Positions 1 through 9,032 of a DNA stretch of 64,000 nucleotides are shown piece by piece. Source of the stretch: Pseudomonas sp. MYb118 (GTDB taxonomy: Bacteria > Pseudomonadota > Gammaproteobacteria > Pseudomonadales > Pseudomonadaceae); the NCBI RefSeq assembly GCF_040947875.1, contig NZ_JBFRXN010000001.1, positions 682,001 through 746,000 on the forward strand, given 5' to 3'. A program made the translations under genes and the position numbers. The notes beneath the pieces were generated by a model, which saw nothing but the letters and a program-made list of their open reading frames with translations, was not told the origin of the DNA and ran no database searches. Positions within the stretch are counted from its first letter, which is position 1. Each line of letters begins with the position of its first letter.

Positions 1-976
1 CGAGGTGCTGGCCATCGGTGGTGTTGATGCCGGTTTCGTCGATGGACGCGATGCCTTGTTCACGGCTGTGCAGCGTGACGTTGGGGCGGGCGAGGGCCGG
101 GTAGAGGGTGCTGGAGACGATGACCCGCTTGCAGCCGATGGCGTAGTCCGGGGTCAGTTTGCGCCGCAGCTCCGGGTCCGGCACTTGCCGCTTGAGAAAG
201 CGCAGCGCGTGCTGCTGGACCATGCGAATCGCCGGTTTCGAGTACTTGAAGGCAATCACCCGGGTTTCGAACTGCCAGTAGATCTTCCACCGCAGCAGCT
301 TGTACGCCGGTTTCAGGCCGAGCAGCCAGCGCTGTATGGGGCCGAAGGTGCGGTCGGCCCGGGGCAGCACCCAATGGGCCGAGCGCTGGAACACATGCAA
401 GTGCTCGACGTCCGGGGCAATGGTCGGGATCACCTGGGCGGCGCTGGCGCCGCTGCCAACGATGGCGACGCGCTTGTGTCGGTAGTCGTAGGTGTGATCC
501 CAGCTATTCGTATGAAAGGTCTTGCCCTTGAAGCGCTCGACGCCTTCGAAGTGTGGGATGACGGGCTGGCTCAACGGTCCTGTGGCATTGATCAGGAACT
601 GGGCGCGGAAGATGCCCCTTGCCGTGTACACCGCCCATTGCCTGGCATCCGCGTCCCATTCGACGCGTTCGACATTTGCATTGAGCTCGACCTTGTCCCG
701 CAGCCCGAAGCGTTCCACCACATGTTGGGTGTAGCGATGCAATTCCGCCTGCCCGGCGAACATCTGCGTCCAGCGATAGGGGGCGAAGGACAGCGAATAC
801 AGCGGCGAAGGGACATCGACCGCTGCGCCGGGGTAGGTGTTCTGGCACCAGGTCCCGCCGAAAAAATCGCGCCGCTCCAGCAGGCAAAAATCATCAATGC
901 CGGCCTTGAGCAAATTGATCGCCGCGCACTGCCCGCCGAAACCGCTGCCGATGATCAACACCTGGAAAGTCTGCAT
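1..976 (-). CDS. Flavin-containing monooxygenase (Baeyer-Villiger type), 3' end cut by window edge
   Basis: The start codon is the ATG read leftward from 976; the C-terminus lies beyond the window. A Rossmann FAD motif GSGFGG sits at residues 10-15, and the Baeyer-Villiger-type fingerprint FKGKTFHTNSWD (FxGxxxHTxxW) follows near residue 150, before a second nucleotide-binding motif, GSGASAAQVIP. These enzymes are cytoplasmic, use FAD and NADPH, and insert oxygen next to a carbonyl or oxidise soft heteroatoms. The substrate cannot be told from sequence. The gene stands alone on this side, followed upstream by a REP doublet. Family is confident, reaction less so. Confidence 0.85.
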   Translation of the reverse strand, partial: MQTFQVLIIGSGFGGQCAAINLLKAGIDDFCLLERRDFFGGTWCQNTYPGAAVDVPSPLYSLSFAPYRWTQMFAGQAELHRYTQHVVERFGLRDKVELNANVERVEWDADARQWAVYTARGIFRAQFLINATGPLSQPVIPHFEGVERFKGKTFHTNSWDHTYDYRHKRVAIVGSGASAAQVIPTIAPDVEHLHVFQRSAHWVLPRADRTFGPIQRWLLGLKPAYKLLRWKIYWQFETRVIAFKYSKPAIRMVQQHALRFLKRQVPDPELRRKLTPDYAIGCKRVIVSSTLYPALARPNVTLHSREQGIASIDETGINTTDGQHL

Positions 977-1111
977 GGGCGTCCTTTAGGGGGTTTGGTT
1001 TTGATTTTCCCCCTTCATGTATAGCCAAACATTTTGCAGGTGTGGCGCGGCAATAGCGTGATATTCAGCATGCCGCATAGCTCGCCACGCGGGCTTGAAT
1101 TCCCTTTTATC

Positions 1112-1213
1112 TGTAGGAGCGAGCTTGCTCGCGATGGTCTTAAGGGCGCCGCAGGGTGTCAGGTACTCCCGCGTCATCGTTGACGATCATCGCGAGCAAG
1201 CTCGCTCCTACAG
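1112..1213. repeat. REP doublet (REPIN)
   Basis: Two inverted arms, TGTAGGAGCGAGCTTGCTCG at the left and its complement at the right, flank a spacer of about 50 bases. Each arm can form its own hairpin (GAGC...GCTC), and the two arms can also pair. It lies between the 5' side of the monooxygenase gene and the 3' end of the oxaloacetate decarboxylase gene. No RAYT transposase is present in the window, so mobilisation would be in trans. Confidence 0.9.
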
Positions 1214-1231
1214 GGGAAGGGGTGCTGAGTT

Positions 1232-2101
1232 TTATTCCTTCACGCTCATGAATTCTTCCGCGAAGCGGATGTATTCCTCGGGCTGCGTGTAGGTGTGGGT
1301 CAGTTCCGTTGCGCTCAGGTCCGAGGCCTGGGTGAAGATCTGCCGTTGTTCGCGCAGGCTGTCGTAAGTCGCCTTGATGGCCGCGAAGTACGCACCGTGC
1401 CCGTCGATGACCACGCGCACGCCCAGTTCCGCCAGGCGATTGTCGTCGCGCAGCAGCGGGTTGCCATAGGTGACCAGCATCAGCGGCACGCTCAGGTGCT
1501 CGGCAATCTGTTCCAGATGATCGAAGTCACGCACGCCGACCATGCAAATGCCGTCCGCACCGGCGTTCTGGTACTGCCGGGTACGGCTGATGACTTCCTG
1601 CACCGGCAGGATGCCGGCGTTGGTGCGGGCGACGATGGCCATCTCGGTATCGACCCGGGCTTCCAGCGCGGCGCGGATCTTGCCGACGCCTTCGGCGACG
1701 CCGATCAGGTCGGTGGATTTGCGGCCGAATTGCGCCGGCAGCAGGGTGTCCTCGATGGTCAGGGCGGCCACGCCGGCGCGCTCCAGCTCGACGATGGTGC
1801 GCATCACGTTGAGCGCGTTGCCATAGCCGTGGTCAGCGTCGGCGATGAACGGCAATTGGGCGACGCGGCCGATGCGGGTGGCCTGCTCGGCGAATTCAGT
1901 GAGGGTGATCAGGGCGAAGTCGGGGGCGCCCAGTACCTGCAACGAGGCCACCGACCCCCCGAGAATCCCGACCTCGAAACCCAGGTCGGCAGCGATGCGC
2001 GCGGACATCGGGTCGAACACCGATGCGGTGTGATAGCACTTGTTGGAAGCGAACAGTTCACGGAAGTTGCGGCGCAAATCTTGATGGGAAAGCCTGGACA
2101 T
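1232..2101 (-). CDS. Oxaloacetate decarboxylase-like, isocitrate lyase/PEP mutase superfamily
   Basis: 289 aa. The metal-binding stretch DADHGYG lies at residues 88-94 and EDTLLP at 117-122. Where isocitrate and methylisocitrate lyases carry the catalytic KRCGH loop, this protein has TLLPAQFG, so it is unlikely to be a lyase. It closely resembles the Pseudomonas protein characterised as a soluble oxaloacetate decarboxylase (PA4872 type), which converts oxaloacetate to pyruvate and CO2 with Mg2+. I chose ATG 2101 over an in-frame start 25 codons upstream because the [10 protein letters not shown] start matches the family and is preceded by GGTGG. It lies downstream of aruG-like on the same strand, 151 bases away, so it may be a separate transcript. 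Confidence 0.82.
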   Translation of the reverse strand: MSRLSHQDLRRNFRELFASNKCYHTASVFDPMSARIAADLGFEVGILGGSVASLQVLGAPDFALITLTEFAEQATRIGRVAQLPFIADADHGYGNALNVMRTIVELERAGVAALTIEDTLLPAQFGRKSTDLIGVAEGVGKIRAALEARVDTEMAIVARTNAGILPVQEVISRTRQYQNAGADGICMVGVRDFDHLEQIAEHLSVPLMLVTYGNPLLRDDNRLAELGVRVVIDGHGAYFAAIKATYDSLREQRQIFTQASDLSATELTHTYTQPEEYIRFAEEFMSVKE

Positions 2102-2252
2102 ATAAGTTCCACCAATACAAAGGAATGGAAAGGCTTGAGCAAGAGTGTCAACGCCGAAGACGCAAAAGGCTATCACGCCGCGGGGGCAATTATGATGACG
2201 AATTTGTCGGACTTTTCATTTTCACTCCTCCCCGTGGCAACGGGGCACGGCT

Positions 2253-3287
2253 TCAGGCGGCCACGGCCTGCTGTTGCTGACACAGCAACGGCACCGCGCG
2301 AACCGAGTCCCCCGGCTGCAATTGCAGGCGTTTGGCGGTGAGTCGATCGACCATCAGGCTGCTACCCACTCGCCTGGCGGGAGCGGCGGTGATACGGCAG
2401 TTTTCCAGGCGGCGATTGTGGATCAACCAGGTTGGCGCCTGGTCGTCCGGCACGCCGATGGCCAGCAGCAGCGCCTGGCTATCCCGTACGCTGCGGATTT
2501 TCGACAGCGGCGCCTCGATGACCGGGCCGGCGTCGAAGATGTCGATGTAGCCTTGGTGGGTAAACCCTTCGGCCGTGAGGATCTTCATCGCCGGTTCGGT
2601 GTTGGGGTGTGCCTTGCCGATCACCGCCTGGGCCTGTTCGGTGAGCAGGCAGGTGTAAAGCGGTTGGCGGGGCATCAGCTCGGCGATCAGCGCTTTGCTG
2701 CCCAGGCCCGACAGGTGATGGGCGTGGCTGAAGTCCATCTTGAAGAAGTGCCGGCCCAGGCTGTCCCAGAATGGCGAGCAGCCTTGTTCATCGGCGCTGC
2801 CGCGCAGTTCCGCGATGATTTTCTCGCCGAACAGTTCGGCGAACTCCGCCACGAACAGCAGGCGTCCCAGCGACAGTAACCGGCCGTTGCTGCCCTGGCG
2901 CTGGTCGGGTTGCAGGAACAGCGAGCCCATTTCCGATTGACCGGTCATTTCGTTGTTGAGGAACAGTGTCGGGATCTGCCGCTGAATGCCCAGGTCGGGT
3001 GAAGAGCTGACGGTCAGCCCGAGTCGATAGTTGTACCAGGGCTCGCGCAACCCGATGGCCCCGGTCAGGGCACTGATGCCCACGACCTGCTGATCGTCGT
3101 CTTCGAGCACGAACAGGTAATCGGCGTCCGCGCGCTCGATCTGCCCGGCGAAGGTCCTCTGTGTCCAGCGCAGACGATGGGCCAGGCGTTCCTCATTGTC
3201 GGGCAGGGTGGTCGATCCCGGACCCGCCTGCCGCGCCAACGCCAGCAGCGCAGGGAGATCGGTGGTTTGAGCCGCACGCACGATCAT
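2253..3287 (-). CDS. aruG: Arginine/ornithine N-succinyltransferase beta-type subunit (AruG/AstA-like)
   Basis: 344 aa. The protein begins MIVRAAQTTDLPALLALARQ and carries the family blocks YLFVLEDDD, GLREPWYNYR, SPFWDSLGRHFF and GYIDIFDAGP. AstA/AruG enzymes transfer succinyl from succinyl-CoA to the alpha-amino group of arginine, the first step of the AST pathway. The start at 3287 removes a 31-residue shadow extension and aligns with AruG. It follows aruF-like by 61 bases in the canonical F-G order, but aruC, aruD, aruB and aruE are absent here. The pair may therefore be a paralogous copy of the main aru operon. Subunit assignment is by resemblance from memory. Confidence 0.85.
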   Translation of the reverse strand: MIVRAAQTTDLPALLALARQAGPGSTTLPDNEERLAHRLRWTQRTFAGQIERADADYLFVLEDDDQQVVGISALTGAIGLREPWYNYRLGLTVSSSPDLGIQRQIPTLFLNNEMTGQSEMGSLFLQPDQRQGSNGRLLSLGRLLFVAEFAELFGEKIIAELRGSADEQGCSPFWDSLGRHFFKMDFSHAHHLSGLGSKALIAELMPRQPLYTCLLTEQAQAVIGKAHPNTEPAMKILTAEGFTHQGYIDIFDAGPVIEAPLSKIRSVRDSQALLLAIGVPDDQAPTWLIHNRRLENCRITAAPARRVGSSLMVDRLTAKRLQLQPGDSVRAVPLLCQQQQAVAA

Positions 3288-3348
3288 GAAACACCCGCCT
3301 CTGCGGTTGAGCGCCTGTCGAACCGTTGCGCCGCCGCGGCTTGGGCAC

Positions 3349-4365
3349 TCACAGGGCGACCAACCGCACCGGGCTGCCATCTGTCACGTTGAGGGCGACG
3401 CACATTTCGGGGCTCAATGCCACCGGGGCTCCTTGTCGATAGTCCAGGTCGGCGACGATGGCGCGGTAACCGTTCAACGACTCGTTACTGATCAGGTAGC
3501 GACCGCGTGCATCGCAGGTGTCGCTCGGTAGGGCGGTGCCGGTCTGGCTTTGCGCGATGGAACGGATGTCGGCCAGACGGGCGTACAACGTCGGGCCGCC
3601 GTCGAACAGGTCAATGTAGCTATTGGTTTCAAAGCCTTCGCGTTCAAGGATATCGAAAGCGTCCTGGCCATCCGGGTGGATGCGGCCGATGCAATCCTGG
3701 GCCGGCTGGGGCAGCATCGGTACGTAGATCGGGTATTGCGGCATCAGTTCGGCGAGGAACGTGCGGCTTTCCAGCCCGCAAAGGCGTTCGGCCTCGGCGT
3801 AGGGCAGGTCGAAGAAGTGTTTGCCCACCGCGTCCCAGAAGGGTGAGTGGCCTTGATCATCGCTGTAGCCGACGATTTCGGTTATCACCGCGTCGGCAAA
3901 ACGCTGCCTGTGGGCGGCGATGAACATCAGTCGCGCCCGCGACAGCAGTTCCGAAGCCGGCGAACGCGCCAGCGCCGCATCAATGTGAAACCCGCGCAGC
4001 AGGGTGTGGCCATTGAGGTCATGGCACAGGGACAGGGCCGGCACACCATGTTCGATGTTCAGTTCCCGCGAAGCACTGGTGAAGTGGCGGTTGCGCAGGC
4101 TGTAGAACGGTTCTTCGAAACCGGCTGTGGCAAGGATTTCCGAACAGCCGACCAGACGCTGGTCGCTCGAGTCTTCCAGCACGAAAAAGTAGTTCTCCGG
4201 TCCGTGCGCCTCGACGGCTCGATCAAATGAGGTGCAGGAATCGAGAATTCGCTCGCGCAGGCGTTCGGTGTCGTCCGGCAGCGATGTGACACCGACCAGA
4301 CTCTCGCGAGCCAGTCGCTGCAATTGCGGCAGGTCGGTTAACTCCACTGGGCGTATGACCAGCAT
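3349..4365 (-). CDS. aruF: Arginine/ornithine N-succinyltransferase alpha-type subunit (AruF-like)
   Basis: 338 aa, start MLVIRPVELTDLPQLQRLAR with an AGGAGTG ribosome site just upstream. Family blocks seen are YFFVLEDSS, EPFYSLRN, GYSDDQGHSPFWDAVG and SYIDLFDGGPTLYA. It belongs to the AstA-like fold and forms a heteromer with AruG in pseudomonads, succinylating arginine and ornithine. Both subunits have the SPFW and DxFD(A/G)GP blocks, as expected for paralogues. First gene of a two-gene unit. I saw no convincing ArgR box upstream. Confidence 0.85.
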   Translation of the reverse strand: MLVIRPVELTDLPQLQRLARESLVGVTSLPDDTERLRERILDSCTSFDRAVEAHGPENYFFVLEDSSDQRLVGCSEILATAGFEEPFYSLRNRHFTSASRELNIEHGVPALSLCHDLNGHTLLRGFHIDAALARSPASELLSRARLMFIAAHRQRFADAVITEIVGYSDDQGHSPFWDAVGKHFFDLPYAEAERLCGLESRTFLAELMPQYPIYVPMLPQPAQDCIGRIHPDGQDAFDILEREGFETNSYIDLFDGGPTLYARLADIRSIAQSQTGTALPSDTCDARGRYLISNESLNGYRAIVADLDYRQGAPVALSPEMCVALNVTDGSPVRLVAL

Positions 4366-4903
4366 GGATGCACTCCTGTATCAAAGGGTTCGGCATTGGG
4401 CACGAACCTGACTATCACTGTCGGTTTCCACGCGTTGAATCGGCGATCGCTTGATATCTGGACAGCGCCGCTCTTGTTTTATTTTATTGTTGATCGGGAA
4501 GGCACTGCGTCGACCACCGGTTGTAGTGTGGCCGGTCGGTCAGTTGGCGACGCAGTCGATGATTCAGGTGACTGGGAGAGGGCATCCGGGCTCCTGCTGG
4601 ATGAAGGTATTGTTTATATTTCATAATCCGTTACAGCAGTATTTATTTATCCCGCGCCGCCTGTCCAGTGAATTTTTGCGAGGTTGTTTACAGCATTAAT
4701 GGCAGGCGAAATGCCCGTCAGTCGGGGGCTACCTGCTTGTCGGCGGGTCTTGTAGGCTGACGCTGACGAGGGTGTCGGACGTTGCCGTATTCGTCGCAGG
4801 TAAACCTGATTTCCTTATGGAATGAGGCGCTTGTGAACACTTTTCTTACGGCACAATCATGGCGCTACCCGCTGTTTGTGTTTTTTTAACAGAGTGATCT
4901 TTC
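4366..4903. other. Gene-free stretch between divergent aruF-like and phosphatase genes
   Basis: 538 bases, more A+T-rich than its surroundings in the middle (4470-4680). It should hold the promoters for the leftward aruFG pair and the rightward phosphatase-cobF pair. Because cobF follows I looked for a cobalamin riboswitch and found no B12-box-like sequence. The short open frames here have poor codon use and no homology I recognise. Confidence 0.6.
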
Positions 4904-5476
4904 GTGCAGTCGACCCGTTTGACTTTGTTATGTCATGCCAGAACCGTCGCACAAAAAGTGGCACGCTTTCCTACGGATGAGCCACTGGAAATGGATTGGC
5001 AAGCGGCGAGCGGCAGCCTGGGTCGCCGGTTCCGCAAACCGCCACTGCTTTTCTGCGCACCGGAACTGCGGACCCGGCAAACGGCGCGTTTGTTCGGCAG
5101 CGATGCGGTGATCGTCGAGGCGCTGAGGGACTGCGACTTCGGGCGATGGTGCGGCGAGCGGATCGGCGATTTGCAGGCGACCGAGCAGCAAGCGCTGCAG
5201 GCCTGGTTCGATGATCCGCAGGCGGCGCCTCATGGTGGTGAATCGGTGGCACAACTTGGTCAGCGGGTCGCGGCATGGCTGACCACGCTGGAAGCCACAC
5301 CGGGGCATATCGTGGCCGTCACCCATCCCTTTGTCATCCGTGCGGCCTTGACCCAGGTGTTGTGCAGTCCGGCATTCAATCTGATCGACGTCGAGCCGCT
5401 GTCGTCCATCGAGCTGCGGTTCAGCGGCCGCTGGCGCCTGCGGTTGGCGGAATCTGACCTGGAGGGTCGCAGTTGA
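4904..5476 (+). CDS. Histidine phosphatase superfamily protein, non-canonical RHG motif
   Basis: 190 aa, GTG start at 4904 behind AGAGTGA. The usual N-terminal RHG motif reads LLCHART, so the phospho-accepting His is kept but the preceding Arg is Cys. The second His is in AVTHPFVIRAA. An ELRTRQTA segment matches the branch-2 position. It overlaps the cobF start by one base (TGATG), so the two are translationally coupled. A CobC-like phosphatase in cobalamin assembly is an attractive guess from context, but the altered motif makes activity uncertain. Confidence 0.72.
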   Translation: MQSTRLTLLCHARTVAQKVARFPTDEPLEMDWQAASGSLGRRFRKPPLLFCAPELRTRQTARLFGSDAVIVEALRDCDFGRWCGERIGDLQATEQQALQAWFDDPQAAPHGGESVAQLGQRVAAWLTTLEATPGHIVAVTHPFVIRAALTQVLCSPAFNLIDVEPLSSIELRFSGRWRLRLAESDLEGRS

Positions 5477-6231
5477 TGAAAAAATTGATGGTCATCGGTA
5501 TCGGCGCCGGCAACCCCGACTACGTCACGATGCAGGCCGTGAAGGCGCTGAACCGCGTGGATGTGTTTTTTCTCATGGACAAGGGCCAGAGCAAGGACAA
5601 GCTGATCGACCTGCGGCGCGAAATCTGCGAGCGCTACATCAGCGATCATGCCTACCGCTTCGTTGAAGCGCACAGCCCCGAGCGCGAGCGTGGTGATGTG
5701 GACTACACGTCCAGCGTGGGGGATCTGAACCTCGCCAAGCAGGCGACCTTCGAACGGCTGATCAACGAGGAGCTGGCCGACGACCAGTGCGGCGGCTTCC
5801 TGGTGTGGGGCGACCCGGCGTTGTACGACAGCACGATCCGGATTCTGCGGGCCATTCTCGCCTCGGGCCACTGCGAGTTCGAGTTTGAAGTGATTCCCGG
5901 CATCACCAGCGTGCAGGCGCTGGCGGCGCAGCATAAGGTGCCGCTGAACAGCATTGGTCGCTCGATCGAGATCACCACCGGACGACGCCTGGCAGCGGGG
6001 CAGGTGAGTGATGCTGACAGTCTGGTAGTGATGCTCGACGCAGAAGATTCCTACCAGCAGGTGGCCGATCGGCAGACAGAGATTTACTGGGGCGCTTACC
6101 TGGGGACGCCGGACGAGATCCTCATCAGCGGTCGGCTGGAGGAGGTGGCGGATGATATCGAACGGGTGCGCAAGGCGGCGAGGTTGGCCAATGGGTGGAT
6201 CATGGATACCTATTTGTTGCGCAAGCCTTGA
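5476..6231 (+). CDS. cobF: Precorrin-6A synthase (deacetylating), CobF
   Basis: 251 aa. The tetrapyrrole methylase fold is clear: VIGIGAGNPDYVTMQAV at the start, LVWGDPALYDSTIRI in the middle, and IPGITSVQALAA. CobF methylates C-1 of precorrin-5 with loss of the acyl group, giving precorrin-6A in the aerobic cobalamin route. I chose ATG 5476 rather than the in-frame TTG three bases earlier because it overlaps the upstream stop. No other cob genes are in the window. In pseudomonads cobF is commonly detached from the main cob operons. Confidence 0.9.
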   Translation: MKKLMVIGIGAGNPDYVTMQAVKALNRVDVFFLMDKGQSKDKLIDLRREICERYISDHAYRFVEAHSPERERGDVDYTSSVGDLNLAKQATFERLINEELADDQCGGFLVWGDPALYDSTIRILRAILASGHCEFEFEVIPGITSVQALAAQHKVPLNSIGRSIEITTGRRLAAGQVSDADSLVVMLDAEDSYQQVADRQTEIYWGAYLGTPDEILISGRLEEVADDIERVRKAARLANGWIMDTYLLRKP

Positions 6232-6251
6232 ATGGGAGGATCGGGTTGAAG

Positions 6252-6330
6252 CCATCGCGAGCAGGCTCGCTCCCACAGAGGATTTGTGTCGTCCGCAGGT
6301 CAGTGTGGGAGCGAGCCTGCTCGCGATGAG
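6252..6330. repeat. REP doublet in reversed (back-to-back) arrangement
   Basis: Left arm CATCGCGAGCAGGCTCGCTC, right arm GAGCGAGCCTGCTCGCGATG. In all other doublets here the GGAGCGAG ends face outward. In this one the CATCGCGAG ends face outward. It sits between cobF and the convergent GlxA-type regulator, ending two bases before that gene's stop, and may serve as a two-way terminator. Confidence 0.85.
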
Positions 6331-6331
6331 C

Positions 6332-7297
6332 TCATGATGCCCCTCGCCCAAACCGCTCCCGATACACCGAAGGCGGCACCCCCACCACCGTACGAAACGC
6401 CACCCGGAAACTCTCCGCCGAACGATACCCGCACTGCTGGGCAATCTGCTCGGTGTTATGTCCGGTGCTTTCCAGCAATTCACGAGCCCGCGCCAGGCGC
6501 TCATGCTGCAACCAGGCCTTGGGCGGCAGGCCGGTCGCTTCGGTAAACCTTCGCAGGAAGGTTCTTTCGCTCATGGCCGCCTCGCTCGCCAGCTCACGCA
6601 CTTCCAGCGGTGCGTGCAGGCGTTGTCGTGCCCATTGCATGACCCGTGAGAGATCGCTGCGCGGCGTAGGGCTGACCGGTGTCGGAATGAACTGTGCCTG
6701 GCCGCCGGTGCGTTGCGGCGACATCACCAGTCGTCGCGCCACGGTGTTGGCCACTTGCGTGCCGAAGTCTCGCGCCACCAGGTGCAGGCAGGCGTCGATG
6801 CCGGCGGCGCTGCCGGCAGAGGTGATCAACTGGCCCGAATCGACATACAGCACGTCCGGGTCGACCAGAATGTTCGGGAACCGTTCGGCCAGTTCCGCGG
6901 TGTAGCGCCAATGGGTGGTCGCGCCGTGGCCGTCGAGCAAACCGGTGGCCGCCAGCACGAACACCCCGGAGCAGATCGACAGCAACCGTGCCCCGCGGGC
7001 ATGGGCCTGGCGCAGGGCGCAGATCAACGCCTCAGGCACCGGGGCGCTGCGATCACGCCAACCGGGAATGATGATGGTGCGGGCGTCGGCGAGCAGTTCC
7101 AGGCCGCCATCGGCCAGCACCTGGATGCCGCCCATGGCACGCATCGGGCCCTGATCGACGGCGGCAATGCGGTGTTCATACCAGGGAAAGTCGAATTCCG
7201 GCCGCGCCAGGCCGAAGATCTCCACGGCAATGCCGAACTCGAAGGTACACAGGCCATCGTAGGCCAGGATGGCGACCGCTCCAGGGGTTGGCTGCAT
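6332..7297 (-). CDS. GlxA/FtrA-type transcriptional regulator (DJ-1/PfpI + AraC HTH)
   Basis: 321 aa. The N-terminal DJ-1/PfpI-like half runs from VAILAYDGLCTFEFGIAVEI, with the nucleophile-elbow-like SICSGVFVLAATGLLDG near residue 115. The C-terminal AraC helix-turn-helix pair ends in AESFRVAFRTVVGVPPSVYR. The PfpI half is a ligand sensor, usually without protease activity. Start 7297 gives the family-like MQPTPGAVAILAYDG; an in-frame start 32 codons upstream lies in the promoter region. It diverges from the rhodanese gene 101 bases away and resembles FtrA, which commonly controls an adjacent rhodanese gene in pseudomonads. Confidence 0.88.
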   Translation of the reverse strand: MQPTPGAVAILAYDGLCTFEFGIAVEIFGLARPEFDFPWYEHRIAAVDQGPMRAMGGIQVLADGGLELLADARTIIIPGWRDRSAPVPEALICALRQAHARGARLLSICSGVFVLAATGLLDGHGATTHWRYTAELAERFPNILVDPDVLYVDSGQLITSAGSAAGIDACLHLVARDFGTQVANTVARRLVMSPQRTGGQAQFIPTPVSPTPRSDLSRVMQWARQRLHAPLEVRELASEAAMSERTFLRRFTEATGLPPKAWLQHERLARARELLESTGHNTEQIAQQCGYRSAESFRVAFRTVVGVPPSVYRERFGRGAS

Positions 7298-7398
7298 TTG
7301 GCGGAAAGTTCCCGGTGAGTGTCTTGTGCGCCACTGTAGCCATAAGTCATGCGCGGATAAAGTCCTCTCATCCCCAACGAGACTCTGGAGCACCGCCC

Positions 7399-7833
7399 AT
7401 GACCAGCCTGGTTCGCATGATTCCCGCCGCCCCGTCAGCCATTGCCCTGATGCATTTCAGCAACCGTCTGACCTTTGAAACCGATTGTTCCGACGTCCAC
7501 GCCAGTCAGCAGGCGGGCGAGGTGGATTTTGTCCTCGTGGACACCCGCGGCCCGTTGGCGTTCGAGCGCGGCCATGTGCCGGGGGCGATCAACCTGCCGG
7601 GGCGGCTGCTCTGCGCCGAGCAACTGGCCGGTTACGCGCCGTCCACGTTGTTCGTGGTCTATTGCGCGGGGCCGCACTGCAACGGAGCGAACAAGGCGGC
7701 GGTGAAACTCGCGGCATTGGGCTACCCGGTCAAGGAAATGATCGGCGGGGTAACCGGCTGGCTGGACGAGGGGTTCGAGCTCGACACGCCAGCGCAGGAG
7801 CCAGTGGTCCGTACCGTCAGCTGTGACTGCTGA
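7399..7833 (+). CDS. Rhodanese-like domain protein
   Basis: 144 aa, single rhodanese domain. The active-site loop is YCAGPHCNGANKA, with the first Cys in the catalytic position. FVLVDTRGPLAFERGHVPGA is the CH2A-like region. Such proteins transfer sulfane sulfur or bind oxyanions. Cytoplasmic, no signal peptide. It diverges from the FtrA-type regulator, which is its likely controller. A CDC ending adds two more cysteines at the C-terminus. Confidence 0.88.
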   Translation: MTSLVRMIPAAPSAIALMHFSNRLTFETDCSDVHASQQAGEVDFVLVDTRGPLAFERGHVPGAINLPGRLLCAEQLAGYAPSTLFVVYCAGPHCNGANKAAVKLAALGYPVKEMIGGVTGWLDEGFELDTPAQEPVVRTVSCDC

Positions 7834-8038
7834 TCGTCGGGGTTGAGTCAGGTTCAACGACGAATTGCATCATTACACTACTCGCATTTTTTATAACTAT
7901 TTGTCGCCTGTGCGCAATTTGCCCGTCCGCAGCCGCTCTAGACTGCCGGCCACTTCGGTCTTCTCGAATAACAAGGCTCTGACCGAAAGCTGACAATCGA
8001 ATGCTGCCAATAAAAGCCTCCGCACACGGGAGTTATAA

Positions 8039-8818
8039 ATGAAGAAGCTAGTGATGTTCGGTGCCCTGGCACTGTCGATGTTGTCCCTGACCGCCGTGGC
8101 CGACGACGCCAAGCCGATCCGCATCGGTATCGAAGCCGGTTACCCGCCATTCTCGATGAAAACCCCTGACGGCAAACTCACTGGTTTCGACGTCGACATC
8201 GGTGACGCACTGTGCGAGCAGATGAAAGTCAAATGTACCTGGGTCGAGCAAGAGTTCGATGGCCTGATCCCGGCGCTGAAGGTCAAGAAAATCGACGCGA
8301 TCCTGTCGTCCATGACCATCACTGACGATCGCAAGAAGAACGTCGACTTCACCATCAAGTACTACCACACCCCGGCGCGCTTCGTGATGAAGGAAGGCAG
8401 CGGCGTGAAAGACCCGTTGACCGAGCTCAAGGGCAAGAAAGTCGGTGTACTGCGCGCCAGTACCCACGACCGCTACGCCACCGAAGTGCTGCAACCGGCC
8501 GGTATTACCCTGGTACGTTACGGCTCGCAGCAGGAAGCCAACCTGGACATGGTGTCCGGTCGCATCGACGCGATGCTGGCTGACTCGGTCAACCTGAGCG
8601 ACGGCTTCCTGAAAACCGACGCCGGCAAGGGCTTCGAATTCGTCGGCCCGACCTACGAAGACGCCAAGTACTTCGGCGGCGGCGCCGGGATCGCGGTACG
8701 CAAGGGTGATACAGCCCTGGCAGACAAGTTTAATGCCGCCATCACCGAAATCCGCGCCAACGGCAAGTACAAGGAAGTGCAGGACAAGTACTTCGACTTT
8801 GACGTTTACGGCCATTAA
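8039..8818 (+). CDS. Periplasmic basic amino acid-binding protein, AotJ/ArgT-like
   Basis: 259 aa. The Sec signal peptide ends near TAVADDAK. Family 3 solute-binding signature: [18 protein letters not shown], then [20 protein letters not shown]. It is close to the Pseudomonas arginine/ornithine binding protein AotJ along its length. No permease (aotQ, aotM) or ATPase (aotP) gene follows. The message ends at a strong terminator 15 bases downstream, so the protein must use a transporter encoded elsewhere. ATG follows ACGGGAG. Confidence 0.88.
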   Translation: MKKLVMFGALALSMLSLTAVADDAKPIRIGIEAGYPPFSMKTPDGKLTGFDVDIGDALCEQMKVKCTWVEQEFDGLIPALKVKKIDAILSSMTITDDRKKNVDFTIKYYHTPARFVMKEGSGVKDPLTELKGKKVGVLRASTHDRYATEVLQPAGITLVRYGSQQEANLDMVSGRIDAMLADSVNLSDGFLKTDAGKGFEFVGPTYEDAKYFGGGAGIAVRKGDTALADKFNAAITEIRANGKYKEVQDKYFDFDVYGH

Positions 8819-8833
8819 TACGCTGTAGAAAAA

Positions 8834-8868
8834 AGTGGCCACCGTTGACGCGGTGGCCACTTTTTTAT
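8834..8868 (+). terminator. Rho-independent terminator of the aotJ-like gene
   Basis: A perfect 11-base stem (AGTGGCCACCG / CGGTGGCCACT) with a 6-base loop is followed by TTTTTT. An upstream run of A could make it work on the other strand too. Confidence 0.9.
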
Positions 8869-8910
8869 TGTTTGTTCTCTATCAAAATGAGAACCCTGTT
8901 GAAAGTCCCT

Positions 8911-8981
8911 TGTGGGAGCGAGCCTGCTCGCGATAGCGGTTTGACTGACTCACCGCTATCGCGAGCAGGCTCGCTCCCACA
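8911..8981. repeat. REP doublet (REPIN), short spacer
   Basis: Arms TGTGGGAGCGAGCCTGCTCG and complement flank a spacer of about 20 bases; the inner bases CGATAGCGGT / ACCGCTATCG extend the inverted match. It lies between the aotJ-like and aotO-like genes, where aotQ would be expected in a complete aot operon. Confidence 0.9.
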
Positions 8982-9032
8982 GGTGATCTCTTACAGATGA
9001 TCTTGTGTTTTTCCAGTTTTCAGGAGTTTCCC

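Noticed and set aside
4396..4699. Two small overlapping open frames in the aruF-phosphatase gap
   Set aside because: No ribosome sites, poor codon use and no domain; more likely promoter DNA.
4700..4860. Possible cobalamin riboswitch before the phosphatase-cobF pair
   Set aside because: No B12-box-like conserved sequence and no convincing multi-stem arrangement by eye.
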